The notes below the pieces were generated by a model that saw only the letters and a program-made list of their open reading frames with translations, did no database searches and was not told the origin of the DNA. The position numbers were made by a program, and so were the translations under genes. Of a DNA stretch of 64,000 bases, positions 23,451 to 34,160 are shown piece by piece (position 1 is the stretch's first letter; each line of letters starts with the position of its first letter). The DNA comes from Adiantum capillus-veneris (lineage: Eukaryota > Streptophyta > Polypodiopsida > Polypodiales > Pteridaceae), in NCBI GenBank assembly GCA_014529385.2, contig CM043963.1, forward strand, positions 99,554,412 to 99,618,411. The letters are read 5' to 3'.

Positions 23451-24870
23451 TTGCTTCAGATGGAATGTAGGGCACCTTGTGACCCTAGGGAACATAGGGA
23501 ATCCTATGGCCCTTGAGATTGTAGATTGTCACCCTATGGCCCTTGGACCACAAGATCTTTAGATGGGACAGAGGGCATCCAAGGGCCCAAGGGTGGCCTA
23601 CGTACATAGGGTACACCATGGTGCATATTAACGGGCACCATGGCAGCCCCATGCACCTAGGGCTCTAGGGCCATAGGATCTCCAAAAGAAACATAGGGAA
23701 TCATATGGCCCTTGCGATTTTACATTGCCACCCTATGGCACTTGGGCCATAGGGTCTTCATATGGAACGTAGGGCACCTTGTGACCCTAGGGAACATTGG
23801 GAATACTATGGCCCTTCAGATTGTAGATTGTCACCCTATGGCCCTTGGGCCACAAGGTCTCTAGATGGGATGTAGGGCACCCTGTGATCCTATGGATCTA
23901 GGGCCATAGGATCTCCAAAAAAAACATATGGAACCCTATGGCCCTTGAGATTGTACATTGCTACCCTATGGCCCTTGGGCCACAAGGTCTCAAGATGGAA
24001 CATAGGGCACCTTTTGATCCTATGGCCATAGGTTCCTTATGTTCCTTTTGGAGATTCTATGGTGCTAGGGTCATAGGATCTTTAGAAGGAACATAGGAAA
24101 CCATATGGCCCTTGAGATTGTACATTGCCATCCTATGACCCTTGGGCCACAGGGTCTCTTGATGGGACATAGGGCACCCTGTGATCCTATGTCCGTAGGG
24201 CCATATGTTCATTTTGGAGATCCAATGGCCCGAGGACCATAGGATCTCCAAAAGGAACATAGGGAACCCTGTGATCCTATGTCTGTAGGGCCATGTGTTC
24301 ATTTCGGAGATCCTATGGCCCGAGGACCATAGGATCTCCAAAAGGAACATAGGGAACCCTATGGCCCTTGAGATTGTACATTCCCACACTATGGCCCTTG
24401 GGCCACAATGTCTCCAATAGGTCACCCTTTGATCCTATGGCCCTAGGTTCTTTATGTCGCTTTTGGAGATTCTATGGCCCTAGTGCCACCCTATCTCCAA
24501 AAGGAACATAGGGAACCCTATGGCCCTTGAGATTGTTCATTGCCACCCTAAGGCCCTTGGGCCACAAGGTCTTTGGATCGGACATAGAGCACCATGTGAT
24601 CCTATGGCCATAGTTCCATATATATGTTTTGGAGATCCTATGGCCCTATGGCCATAGGATCTTCAATAGGAACATAGGGAACCCTATGACCCTTGAGATT
24701 GTACATTGGCACCCTATGGCAAGATGGGACATTGGTTACCCTATACTACGATGTGAGACCACCCTATGGCCTTATGGTCATAGGGTGCCTTAGGGCCATA
24801 TGTTACTCTTTAGTATGAGGTGAAACCCTATGTAGCCACACCCTGTCTGCCCTTCTAAAGATTCTATGTC
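23451..24870. repeat. Palindromic repeat array 5 (GAGATTGTACATTGCC subfamily)
   Basis: Units of about 110-190 bp combine GAACATAGGGAACCCTATGG, CCCTTGAGATTGTACATTGC and GATCCTATGGCC elements. The core stays CCTATGG..CCATAGG, but linkers differ completely from array 4, indicating a separate amplification. Confidence 0.85.
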
Positions 24871-25711
24871 TAGTTTTATGTTAGTGACTACAAATGAATT
24901 TAAAGAAACTATATTACACCATATCTTACAAACACATATAGTGTACACTTTCTTTCCCACCTTTTTGCCTCTTTTTTTTTCCCATCCTCCTGCAACCGAA
25001 CCCTAATCCATCCTCATACAACAACGCTCTACTCATCCTCTTACAACGTGTGCCCAACTCCCCACAACCCAATTAAAGGTATCCATAGTTTCAGCATTTT
25101 CTGTAGTTATTGCTTTTTGTATTTGCAGGTTTATAATTTTTTTGTAATTAGAGATTTTTGCAGTTAGAGTTTTACAGTTTTACAGTATTAGGTCACTTAT
25201 GAAGAGTTTCCTGTTTTACAGATTTAGGTCCTTAATAAGAGTTTTCGTTTTACAAATTTAGGTCCCTAATTAGTGTCTTCTGTTATATATTTTTAGGTCT
25301 CTAATTAGAGTATTCTGTATTACAGTTTCAGATCTCTAATTAGAGACTTTTCTGTTTTATAGTTCTACAGTCTACAATTTTACAGTTTTAGAGATGTAAT
25401 TAATGATTTTTGTTTATTGTTTTAGAGAGAGGTGATTCACAACTTAGTTAAAACGTAATTAGATTAAGAACAGTTAAAACCAAATTAAGCAAAAAGATTA
25501 GGGTTTCTACAGGTTACCTCTGAGTAAATTTTTGTTTGATGAAGAGAGGCTGCAGCCGTAGCAAGCAGTCACTTAAGTGTGTTGAGGCCGCGACGATGAT
25601 GGTAACCGATTTGTGTTTGGGAGGTCGCGGCAGCAGTCCTTCTGTTGAAGGTTGTGGTGATGGCTTCGCGTAGATCTGTGCGCGTCGCAACGATGGTGTA
25701 GAACTGTATGC

Positions 25712-25808
<97 letters not shown>

Positions 25809-26380
25809 CTGTGTGCAGGTTTCTGTGTAGGTTTCGAGCAAGAAACGAGAGAGAGAAAGAGAGCGACAGTGTGAAAAAAATTGTGGTAGAGAGAGAAAGA
25901 GAGAGATAAGGTTAGTTAGGTTAAGTTAGAAATTCAAAATTCAAATTTTGAATTTAGGGGCTATTCTCACGGTGTTGCAGTCGAGATTACTAGAGTTCTA
26001 GGCTTTGTGCGAAAACGAGACATAGCTTATCGGCTCCGAAATTGAAAAAGCTTTTCGGGAAAAAAAAAAGTTGGTGCAAGGCTTTGTCAATGTCCATATC
26101 TTTGTAGTATGAGTGGAACGACACCCATGAAGCAAAATTGACTCCATAATCAAAATCTGCATTGTAAAAAATACACTAAAAATAGCTAAATTTTTAAAAA
26201 ATTATCCCGACAATTGTGCGCTATTTTTTTGTTCGATATCAATAAGTGTATTTGAAAACCCATTATGACAAAGTTTTTTGTAGCGTAAATTTATTTATTT
26301 TTAATTATTTTTTAATTTATGCCACTTGTGGATATCCCTTGAATGGCCGAAATTATTATGAAGACACCTTAGCCACCCCC
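24871..26380. repeat. Degenerate TTTAGGTCCCTAATTAGAGT repeats and a long GA microsatellite
   Basis: Between about 25140 and 25420 a roughly 40-bp degenerate unit (TTTTACAG, AGGTCCCTAATTAGAG) repeats several times. A perfect (GA)n run of over 90 bp lies at about 25714-25806, with smaller GA-rich stretches to 25910. The remainder is AT-rich without a supported gene. Confidence 0.75.
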
Positions 26381-27830
26381 GGGCTCACACCATAGGGCGG
26401 CAATGTTGGAGGTCAAGGATCAAAGCGTGCACTCAGTTCCATTTGAAAATCCTATGTCCTAGGGTTTTCTTCTTCTATCTTGTGAGATCCTTGTGGCCCT
26501 ACGGTGGCAATGTGAAAGCTTGTGGACCTAGGGCCATAGGGTGGCAATGTATAAGCTCAAGAGCCATAAGTTGCCCTATATTCCATTTGGAAATCATATG
26601 GCCCTAGGGTTTAGGGGTGACAATGGATAAGCTCCAATACATAGCCCTATGTTCCAGTTGGAGATCCTATGGCCCTAGGTCCACGACAATGTATAAGCTC
26701 AAGAGCCATACGTTGCCCTACTTTCTAGTTGGAGATCCTATGGCCCTAGGGTCATGGGGTGGCAATATGTAAGCTCAAGGGCCATAGGGTACCACATGTC
26801 CAATATGGAGATCCTACCGCCCTAGGGCCATGGGGTGGCAATGTATAAGCTCAATGGCCATACATTGCCTATGTTCCATTTGGAAATCCTATGGCCCTAG
26901 GGTAATGGGGTGGCAATGTATAAGCTCAAGGGACATACATTGCCTATGTTCCATTTGTAAATCCTATGGCCCTAGGGTAATGGGGTGGCAATGTATAAGC
27001 TCAAGGGCCATAGGGTGCCACATGTCCCATATAGAGATCCTATGGCCCTAGGGCCATGGGGATGCATTGATATCTTGGCCACCCTTGAACCCGCACCCTT
27101 GAGCTTAGGGGCCTTAGGTTGTCTTATTGTATGTTGTGAGATCGTGGCCCTAGGGCCATAGGGTGGCAATGTATAAGCTCAAGGGCCATACATTGCCTCT
27201 GTTCCATTTGAAAATCCTATGTCCCTAGGGTCATGGGGTGGCAATGTATAAGCTCAAGGTCCATAGGGTGCCACATGTTCCATATAGAGATCCTATGGCC
27301 CTAGGGCCATGGGGCTGCATTGATATCTTGGCCACCTTTGACATCTTGGCCATAGGTTGTCTTTTTGTATGTTGTGAGATCTTGTGGCCCTAAGGCCATA
27401 GGGTGTCAATGTATAAGCTCAAGGGCCATATGTTGTCCTATGTTCCATTTGGAAATCCTATGGCCACAGGGCCATGGGGCTGCATTGACATCTTGGCCAC
27501 CCTTGAACTCACACCCTTGGGCTTCGGGCCATAGGTTGTCTTTTTGTATGTTTTGAAGTCTTGTGGCCCTAGGGCCATAGGGTGGCAATGTATAAACTCA
27601 AGGGCCATACGTTGCCCTATGTTCCATTTGGAAATCCTATAGCCCTAGGGTCATGGGGTTGCAATGTATAAGCTCAAGGGCCATACATTGTCGTATGTTT
27701 CATATGCCGATCCTATGGCCCTAGGGTCATGGGGTTGCAATGTATAAGCTCAAGGGCCATACATTGTCGTATGTTTCATTTGGAGATCTTATGGCCCTAG
27801 GGTCATGGGGTGCCATAGGATGTATATATA
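26381..27830. repeat. Palindromic repeat array 6 (GGCAATGTATAAGCTCAAGG subfamily)
   Basis: Units of about 75-80 bp consist of GGCAATGTATAAGCTCAAGG, GGCCATA, a CATTTGGAAATCCTATGG or CATATAGAGATCCTATGG linker and CCCTAGGGCCATGGGG. A longer unit with ATTGATATCTTGGCCACC recurs near 27063, 27328 and 27480. Confidence 0.85.
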
Positions 27831-28125
27831 CTTGACATGAAACTCTGTGAGGTGATCTTGAGGACAACCTTATGGCCTTCAGGCCTTAGGGAGTTAATAT
27901 AGAGCAAATAGTTCTTTATACCGGCATAGAGAGCTATGGCCCTAGGGCCATAGCAAAACAATGAGGGTTTTTTGGAAACAATGAGGGCACCTTGTGGTCT
28001 AGGGGCCATAGGATGTCAATATAGATCATAGAGCATAGAAGATAGAGCATAGAGCACAAAGAGATTCTTAGTAGCATAGAAGGAACCCTATGACCTTCAG
28101 GCCACAGGGTGCTTCTCATGAAACA
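27831..28125 (-). repeat. Inverted copy of array-4 sequence
   Basis: Read on the minus strand this stretch parallels 20630-20890 in order (GGTCATAGGGTTCC, CTACTAAGAATCTCTTTGTG, CTCATTGTTTT, TATGGCCCTAGGGCCATAGC). The two copies are about 7 kb apart in opposite orientation. Confidence 0.75.
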
Positions 28126-28220
28126 CCTACATACATACTTGTTATGCTTTATGCTACGTAAATCAATATACTCTACAAGCGGTTTGTTCAACAAATATTC
28201 TTGCAAATGTTCTTGCAGGT

Positions 28221-31200
28221 ATGGCGAATTTCAATCATGGTGATAGAGTTTGCATGTTTGTAGCAACGCAAAAGGTTGCCATTGGGACTGTATTTGAAAT
28301 AAATCCAAGTGCATATTGTTCTGGCATGCTTATTGGGGAAGGCAATGTATCGGTGTCAGTTGATTTGTGTTTTGAAAAGAAAGCACTCATCCCTTTCCCA
28401 ACAATGGATGCATTGACAGTGGGAGATGCTTTTCATAGTATTGTGAAATGGAGTAGTGGGTTGTTGCAACATATAAATGAGATGCAGTACAAAGGGGCTT
28501 CTATGCATGAGGCTAACAAAGCAGAAGGAGCATTGGATGCACAATGTAATGGAATGAGCTACAGAGAGATTCGGAAGGATAAGAGGGTTCAACTTTGGGA
28601 TGAAAGCAAAACACATGTAGTAGCCGAAGGGGTTGTCATGTATGTGTGTCCGTTTGACTCTGTAAACTTTGGTGAGCTAGGTGAAGATAACATTGGTATT
28701 GGTATCGAAACATCCTATGCAGATGAGGCTACTATTTCTGCAGAAGCTTGTGTATGTAGCATTAATCTAGTTTGTTGGCCTATCAAGAGAGTGACAACTA
28801 TGGATGGAAAAGAATTGTTATGCTATGAGGATCTACATGCTATGCATGCGTTACAAGACACATGCATTGAATCAGCTTATTTGGTAGAGCCTATTTCAAA
28901 AAAGCGGAAATATTCTTTGTAAATAGGAAGCCAAAAATGTCAGTGAAAGCTTATAAGAGATCCAATCAAGCATCTCTAGCATCTGTCCAGCTTGTTTCAA
29001 CCATAGATTGTTGTTCCAAAAGGTGTTGTCAATATGCCAATCAAGATAAGGTCATGGCTATGCGCAATGAATTTTGGGGATAGAGTTTGCAAAATAGAAC
29101 AAACTATGTGTATGATACAATATTGAATGCATGGCATGAGAACAAACAACTACAAAGACATGCTATGTGTTTTCTTTTAATGGCAGTGAGATTTGCAGTA
29201 GAGCTTGGTACGAAATTCATGGCATTCCAAAAACTTCATTTTATTGTTACCGTGAACATTTTGAGAATGGGGTTAGACGCTCAGTGCATGGTAATGATGG
29301 TGTCATGAGAAAAGGAAGAGACCATACAGAAATGGGAAGGGCATTGATGCGCTTTTTTGTTGATGAAAACTCGGAGAGAATGCCACATAAGAGTAGAACC
29401 ATGGAAGATGGTACTAGGGAAACTTTGCTTGCAATACCAAACACGTACAAGCAAGTAGACATTTTACATGATGTCAATAAAACACTTGACAGTATGAGTC
29501 TCAAGCCAATGTCTAGCACGACATTCAATAGGATTTGGAATACAGAGTTTGCTAATGTGACATTGTCAAAAACAAGTGAGTTCTCCAAATGTGTTGTGTG
29601 TAGTCGGATAAAGTCTCAACTAGAGTCAACAAAGGATGACAAGATGATTGCACATTTGAAGGATGAATGTCAAATTCACATGTTGCAACAACAAAGTTGT
29701 AGGAATGTGTACTACACCTGGCGTGAGTTCTCCCAGTTGCAAAAGGATAAGTATTTATGCATTATACATGATAAAATGGATCAAAAAAAGAAAGCAATAC
29801 CTAGGTTGCGTGTGAACTTAAAAGATTATGCGAATGCATATCAATTGCAAGTATCATTAACAGGTATGATAACACATGGACATGGTCATGGAATGTATGG
29901 TCACTTCTCACTGAATGGTCTATGGCCTTCAGATCCCAATGCTACAATTGGTTCCCTTGCATTATGCTTACAGAATTTGGAAAGAACAGAAAAACATGGA
30001 CTAGGAGATTTATGCCATGACGGTATGCCACGCAGCAATGTAACGTTATTCAATGCATTGAACTCAAGGAGATCTCTAGACCTCCAAAACAAAATGAAGC
30101 AAGAGCGTGAGAGGAATGCATCAACAATGACACCACCGTTGGCCATCCAAGGATGTAATGAAGAGATTGTACACATACAATCAACTTCCTCTCAATGTGT
30201 TGTGGATACCATATCCACTCCTGCATTTCAAAAATTGCCTGAGAATCTTTTGCTATAGCTAGATAATTGTGCAGGAGAGAATAAAAACCGATATTTGTTT
30301 GCATACTTATCCTTGTTAGTAGCAAAAGAAGTTTTCAAAACCGTGCATTTGGGATTCTTAATGGTGGGTCATACACATGAGGACATAGATGCAATGTTTA
30401 GTAGGTTCTCAGAAAGATTGCGAACAGAAATGAAATTTACTTTTCCACATCTGATGGAACATTTTCAAAAATGTGAAAGCTCAGCTCCAGCACCATTTTT
30501 TATGACACAATTTCTTGACTCTAAATTATTTGTGCAAGGGTACATGTGTGACGGACATGTGTGAAGGTAAATCCTTTGTGCAAGGGTAGTACATGTGTGA
30601 CGGACAAGATGCTCTAGTTGGACACTCTAAGCCACTTCAATTTCGTTTCTATATGCAAGGTGAAGTCCCAGTAATGCAGACAAAATTCATCCCAAATCAC
30701 TCGATTGGATGCCAAAGGAGTCGGGAATTGAGTTGTGGAAAAAAGATGACCAGGGAAAACCAAAATTACCAACAGGCTGTCTAGATGTGGTACCTATAGC
30801 AGACTATGTGAGAGATAGTCCGCTTGTTATTCAAGGGATTAAGTCATATCTTGAATTTTGGAAAAGATGTTCTCTATTAAAGGGAAAGGCCCATGACTCC
30901 ACAAAATACATGGAGCCTATTATCACTTATTGGCAAAACATAATCAATGATCTTGAACAACCAACCAATAAACACATTGGTGAATATACAATATTTTGGC
31001 CAAAGACTATAGGGAGTCATCGAATGCAAGAGATAGAGGAAAACAGAGATGAGTTTCAAGGATATGAAGAATTGAATGATCACTATGTTGGTCCTCAAAG
31101 TGCAAGGCCACAAGAGGCCTTTAGGCCTCAAATTGATGTAAGAAAAGGGGATCTTTATCTTGTGAGACCCGCAGATCCTGAATATCCGATATGGCTAGGA

Positions 31201-31458
31201 GTGGCAGAGTCAAACGTTGATGTAGACAAATCATCTCCTAACTACAAGAAAGTTCTGATTCAGTATTGGGCACCAAAACATCAAAAAAGAAATCCCACAA
31301 TCCAAGAACAGTATGAGGATTGTTGGAAAAAGAGTTGGTGCTGCAATCTTGCTGACCCAAAGCGCTGGGAGTGTGTTGATACAATTGTATGGTCATGGAC
31401 TCCAAGGGGTGGAATAATTGCGGAAACAATCAAATGTCATGGAGAAGGCACAGGCTAG
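28221..31458 (+). pseudogene. DUF8039/DUF7869-like transposase candidate of the inner transposon
   Basis: The start ATG at 28221 follows a TTGCAG. An N-terminal segment (GDRVCMFVATQKVAIGTV, VSVDLCF) resembles DUF8039, which is common in plant transposon proteins. After a frameshift near 28915 comes a Cys-rich stretch (CCSKRCCQY), a TAG at 29081-29083 and a frameshift near 29150. A long open stretch then ends at TAG 30256-30258, directly before LDNCAGENKNRYLFAYL and GHTHEDIDAMFSR, the hallmark of DUF7869 proteins thought to be RNase H-fold transposases. A 30-bp duplication (30530-30600) and a shift near 30700 precede a C-terminal region with KGDLYLVRPAD. It ends about 420 bp from the right terminus. 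I treat it as the broken transposase by position and motifs. Confidence 0.7.
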
Positions 31459-31516
31459 CTTAATAGGAGAAATTGAATAGCATTTCATATCGTGCTCATT
31501 GTTTTATTTCCCCAGC

Positions 31517-31784
31517 TTATGTATGATTTTATGAAGTATTTTTAAACATCCACATAAAACTAAAGATTCTAAAAGGTGTTTCTCAACACCACCATTTTCT
31601 TGGGAATCTATCTCTTTTATGAAGTGTTTTGAACACCCGCATAAAAATAAAAAATTTAAAAGGTGTTTCTCAACACCACCATTTTCTTGAGAATCTATCT
31701 CTTTTATGAAGTGTTTTGAAACAACCACATAAAAATAAAAATTTCAAAAGGTGTTTCTCAACACCACCATTTTCTTGAGAATCT
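31517..31784. repeat. Three tandem 88-bp subterminal repeats near the right end
   Basis: Each copy (about 31517-31608, 31609-31696, 31697-31784) contains TATGAAGT, ACATAAAA and a stem GGTGTTTCTCAACACC followed by ACCATTTTCTTG. The AACACC..CCATTTT part echoes the element terminus, so these are plausible transposase-binding repeats. Confidence 0.75.
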
Positions 31785-31876
31785 ATCTCTTTGTCACATT
31801 CCCAAATTAAATGAAATTTTTCCAAATTTAATGGGAAATAGGAATCCATAGGCATTGATATTAGTCCCAAAGTTGT

Positions 31877-31907
31877 GGGATTTTCCCATTTCATCTAAAA
31901 TGGTGTT
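31877..31907 (-). repeat. Right terminal inverted repeat of the inner transposon
   Basis: Reverse complement of the left end apart from three substitutions. It is followed by ATAT (31908-31911) and then the coding sequence of the interrupted gene. Confidence 0.8.
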
Positions 31908-33287
31908 ATATATCTGCTCTTGCGTTAAAGCTTCAAGAGCAGACACAAGCTTCCGAACAGATCTGCGCAAAATACAATTAAATTTCATAAGCGACTTTTA
32001 ACAAAATTCTATGCGATGTCGAACAAAATACAAAACCTCTTACCTACGTACTTCACCATGAAATCCATGGGATGAATTAGCAAGGTAGCACCAGTTCCGT
32101 TCAAGGTGTAAGAGAACAAGACTCCAATGAGATCTTTTACAAATAAACATAAGCAAAACACATGTCATCATAACAAATTAGAGTTCAAGATAAAATAATT
32201 TCGCTCTATTGAAAACATTGCGTACCCTTCATGATAAGCGAGAACAAAAAATTTTGCCGTCTCCATGTTCACTGACTGGAACCAGTCAACTACTTCCACT
32301 AAAGATGTATCCTCGACCGTCAAAATGACCGAGAGGTTCGAGTCAAGGACGGCGACATCATCTTGCATATTCCAAGGCAAATTTGAAACTAAAAAACTGT
32401 AAAGAAATTCGTGTCATACAAAATTGAATATATTAAAAGAATTTATTGTGAAAAAAAGAATAGCACGCACCAAAGCAAGCAATTGATGATTGAGTCTGTG
32501 AGTTCCCTTGTCTGGTTCTGTAAAATTGCAATCTCGTGGGGGTGATAGGGAAAATACAGAATGCGTTCCCACACAGGAAGGCCAACATGGAAATAGGGAA
32601 ACAGTAATGACAAATCATCAGCGTTGGCATCGCTGATGACATCTGCCATTTGTTTCTCCATCATCTCAAGGCGTAATTGCTCCAATCTTTCACTATCGTC
32701 TTCTGTTGTGTCCCACTCGGTGTTGAGACGGGTGCTGTATCGATGAATTTGTGTAGACACTTCATGAACTTTGACCTTGTCAATAGGGGTGGTATTCTAA
32801 GAATATTGTCCATCTTTCGGTCTAAAATACCGGCAGGCGGTATTGTTTTGTCATACCTGAACCTGAGAAGGTGAAGTGTGTTGATGTCTTGCGGCATCAA
32901 TGTTGTCCTATGGGCATGGGCCAAGAGAATGTAGCTGTCCTGGAAAAGCTCTACAAAAAAATCCTCGGCGGCCTCGTGCAAGCACCCCGTTGCACTTCGA
33001 GACCACCGGAAATTCAGGTTGTGTTGCTCGCAAATCTCGCGAACAACTCTCTGGAATGGCAGTTTAGGTATTGCCAATGAAATGTGCTTTTGGAGCTTAC
33101 GAAGTTCGAGTAGAACGCTCCTATTCTGCTCGTATCTTCTTCTTCGCATTGTTGCCCGTAATTGTGGCATGGTCTTGCCCGGAATCACCTGCGATGTTGA
33201 CGGTTGCACTGTAGACAAGCTAGCCTGGCCCTGCGGACGAGACTGGCCAGGATAAACCTTCCTTGCTGTTTGCTTTGTGTGGGCCAT
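31908..33287 (-). pseudogene. Histone H3-fold domain fused to Ulp1-like protease (N-terminal and HW half)
   Basis: ATG at 33287 opens MAHTKQTARKVYPG, an H3-like tail (canonical R2 is H, S10 is V). It is followed by a full H3 core: RRRRYEQNRSVLLELRKLQK, IPKLPFQRVVREIC, LHEAAEDFFVELFQD and HAHRTTLMPQDINTLHLLRF. Reading continues, after an unresolved intron or frameshift at about 32660-32840, into an acidic helical region. Clear introns follow (GTGCGT 32470 to 32397; GTACGC 32225 to 32134; GTAAGA 32043 to 31963). The joined exons give HEGSHWSLVLLHLERNW and CYLANSSHG, matching the catalytic-His block of Ulp1/C48 peptidases, with Asn where the Asp is usual. The frame enters the inner transposon at codon TAT and continues at 3371. 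A nuclear SUMO-type protease recruited to chromatin would be one reading. Confidence 0.72.
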
Positions 33288-34160
33288 GACCTGAACGAGG
33301 AGAATGCGAGGAAATATGGAAATCTGGATGTGGGTAAAAACGCAGAATGACTAGAGACACTTCGGAAAAAACGATGAGAAAAAAAAGGGGAGGGATGTTT
33401 ATATTAGCGGAATAAATATAATGAGAAGAGGCGGCTGCATTAATCATGACATTGCGAGGTATGACGGGAAGCGTGCGAGCATAATGATTACGTGCCATGT
33501 GGCACATCGGGACTCAAGCGATATTGGTGGTGCCGAAATTAGTGGCACTGCCTATTCGCGGTGTGGCACGACGAGGAAAGAAGCGCCCCAACGGGTTGCC
33601 CTAGCAACAACGGTATGTCGCAGCACAACGCGAGGAGGCGGACCAGAGTACTCTGGACTGGCCGTATCGCGTTATGATGCGACAACAAGCTGTCGTGCCA
33701 AAACACGATAGCGGTGCCTTTGTGGAGCGGTGGCACCAGTTTCGCGTTGTGGTACGACCGTTCCAGGGCGGCTGACATGTGGCATAATCATCATGGCGAC
33801 TGCATGATGCACGGGTGGCGCGACAAAAAGGCGTCGCGGCACAACGCGAGGAGCCTGACCTGAGTACTCTGGACTGGCCGTATCACGTTATGATGCGACA
33901 ACGAGTTGTTGTGCCAAAAGGCGATAGAGGTGCTTTTCTGGTGTGGCGGCACCAGTTTCGCGTTGTGGCGCAATCGTTCCACGGTGGCTGACACGTGGCG
34001 TAATCATCACGGCGACTGCATGATGCACGCCGGCCCCATGATGCACATCAATCAATGTCATCATTGTCCTCGGGAGTCCTATAAATATGACTTGCTCCCC
34101 CATTTGCCCTTTGTTTGGATGTTGTGCTCTCTCGTCTATCTTCGCTTTTGAATTTCCGTT
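33288..34160. promoter_or_regulatory. GC-rich divergent intergenic region with 216-bp tandem duplication
   Basis: This 873-bp gap separates the starts of the histone-fold gene (-) and the gene at 34161 (+). It is distinctly GC- and CpG-rich compared with its surroundings. A unit containing TACTCTGGACTGGCCGTATC and GGCACCAGTTTCGCGTTGTG occurs at about 33612-33815 and again 216 bp later (to about 34035). A shared bidirectional promoter is inferred from the head-to-head layout; TATAAATATG occurs at about 34079. Confidence 0.55.

Larger units (their letters stand above)
3373..31907. mobile_element. Inner giant DNA transposon, about 28.5 kb, nested in the outer one
   Basis: The ends 3373-3403 and 31877-31907 are 31-bp imperfect inverted repeats (AACACCATTTTAGAT, four variable bases, then TGGGAAAATCCC) flanked by ATAT. 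The interval splits a Ulp1-like gene whose halves rejoin in frame. All palindromic CCTATGGCCC arrays of the window fall inside these borders and none outside. The cargo is an FCP1-like gene (-), a ParB-like-domain gene (-) and a DUF7869-like transposase candidate (+, next to the right end). Subterminal copies of an AACACC..CCATTTT motif occur near both ends. Family membership is not assigned. Confidence 0.82.

Noticed and set aside
25569-25841. Ser-Leu repeat protein
   Set aside because: Translation of the GA microsatellite.
3890-28125. CRISPR-like array
   Set aside because: Core repeats are palindromic with variable spacing, but linkers are themselves repeated rather than unique spacers, there are no cas genes, and the setting is eukaryotic.
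31794-31907. C-terminal extension of the Ulp1-like gene reading into the inner element
   Set aside because: The open frame after 31908 is transposon end sequence; the true continuation is at 3371 on the minus strand.
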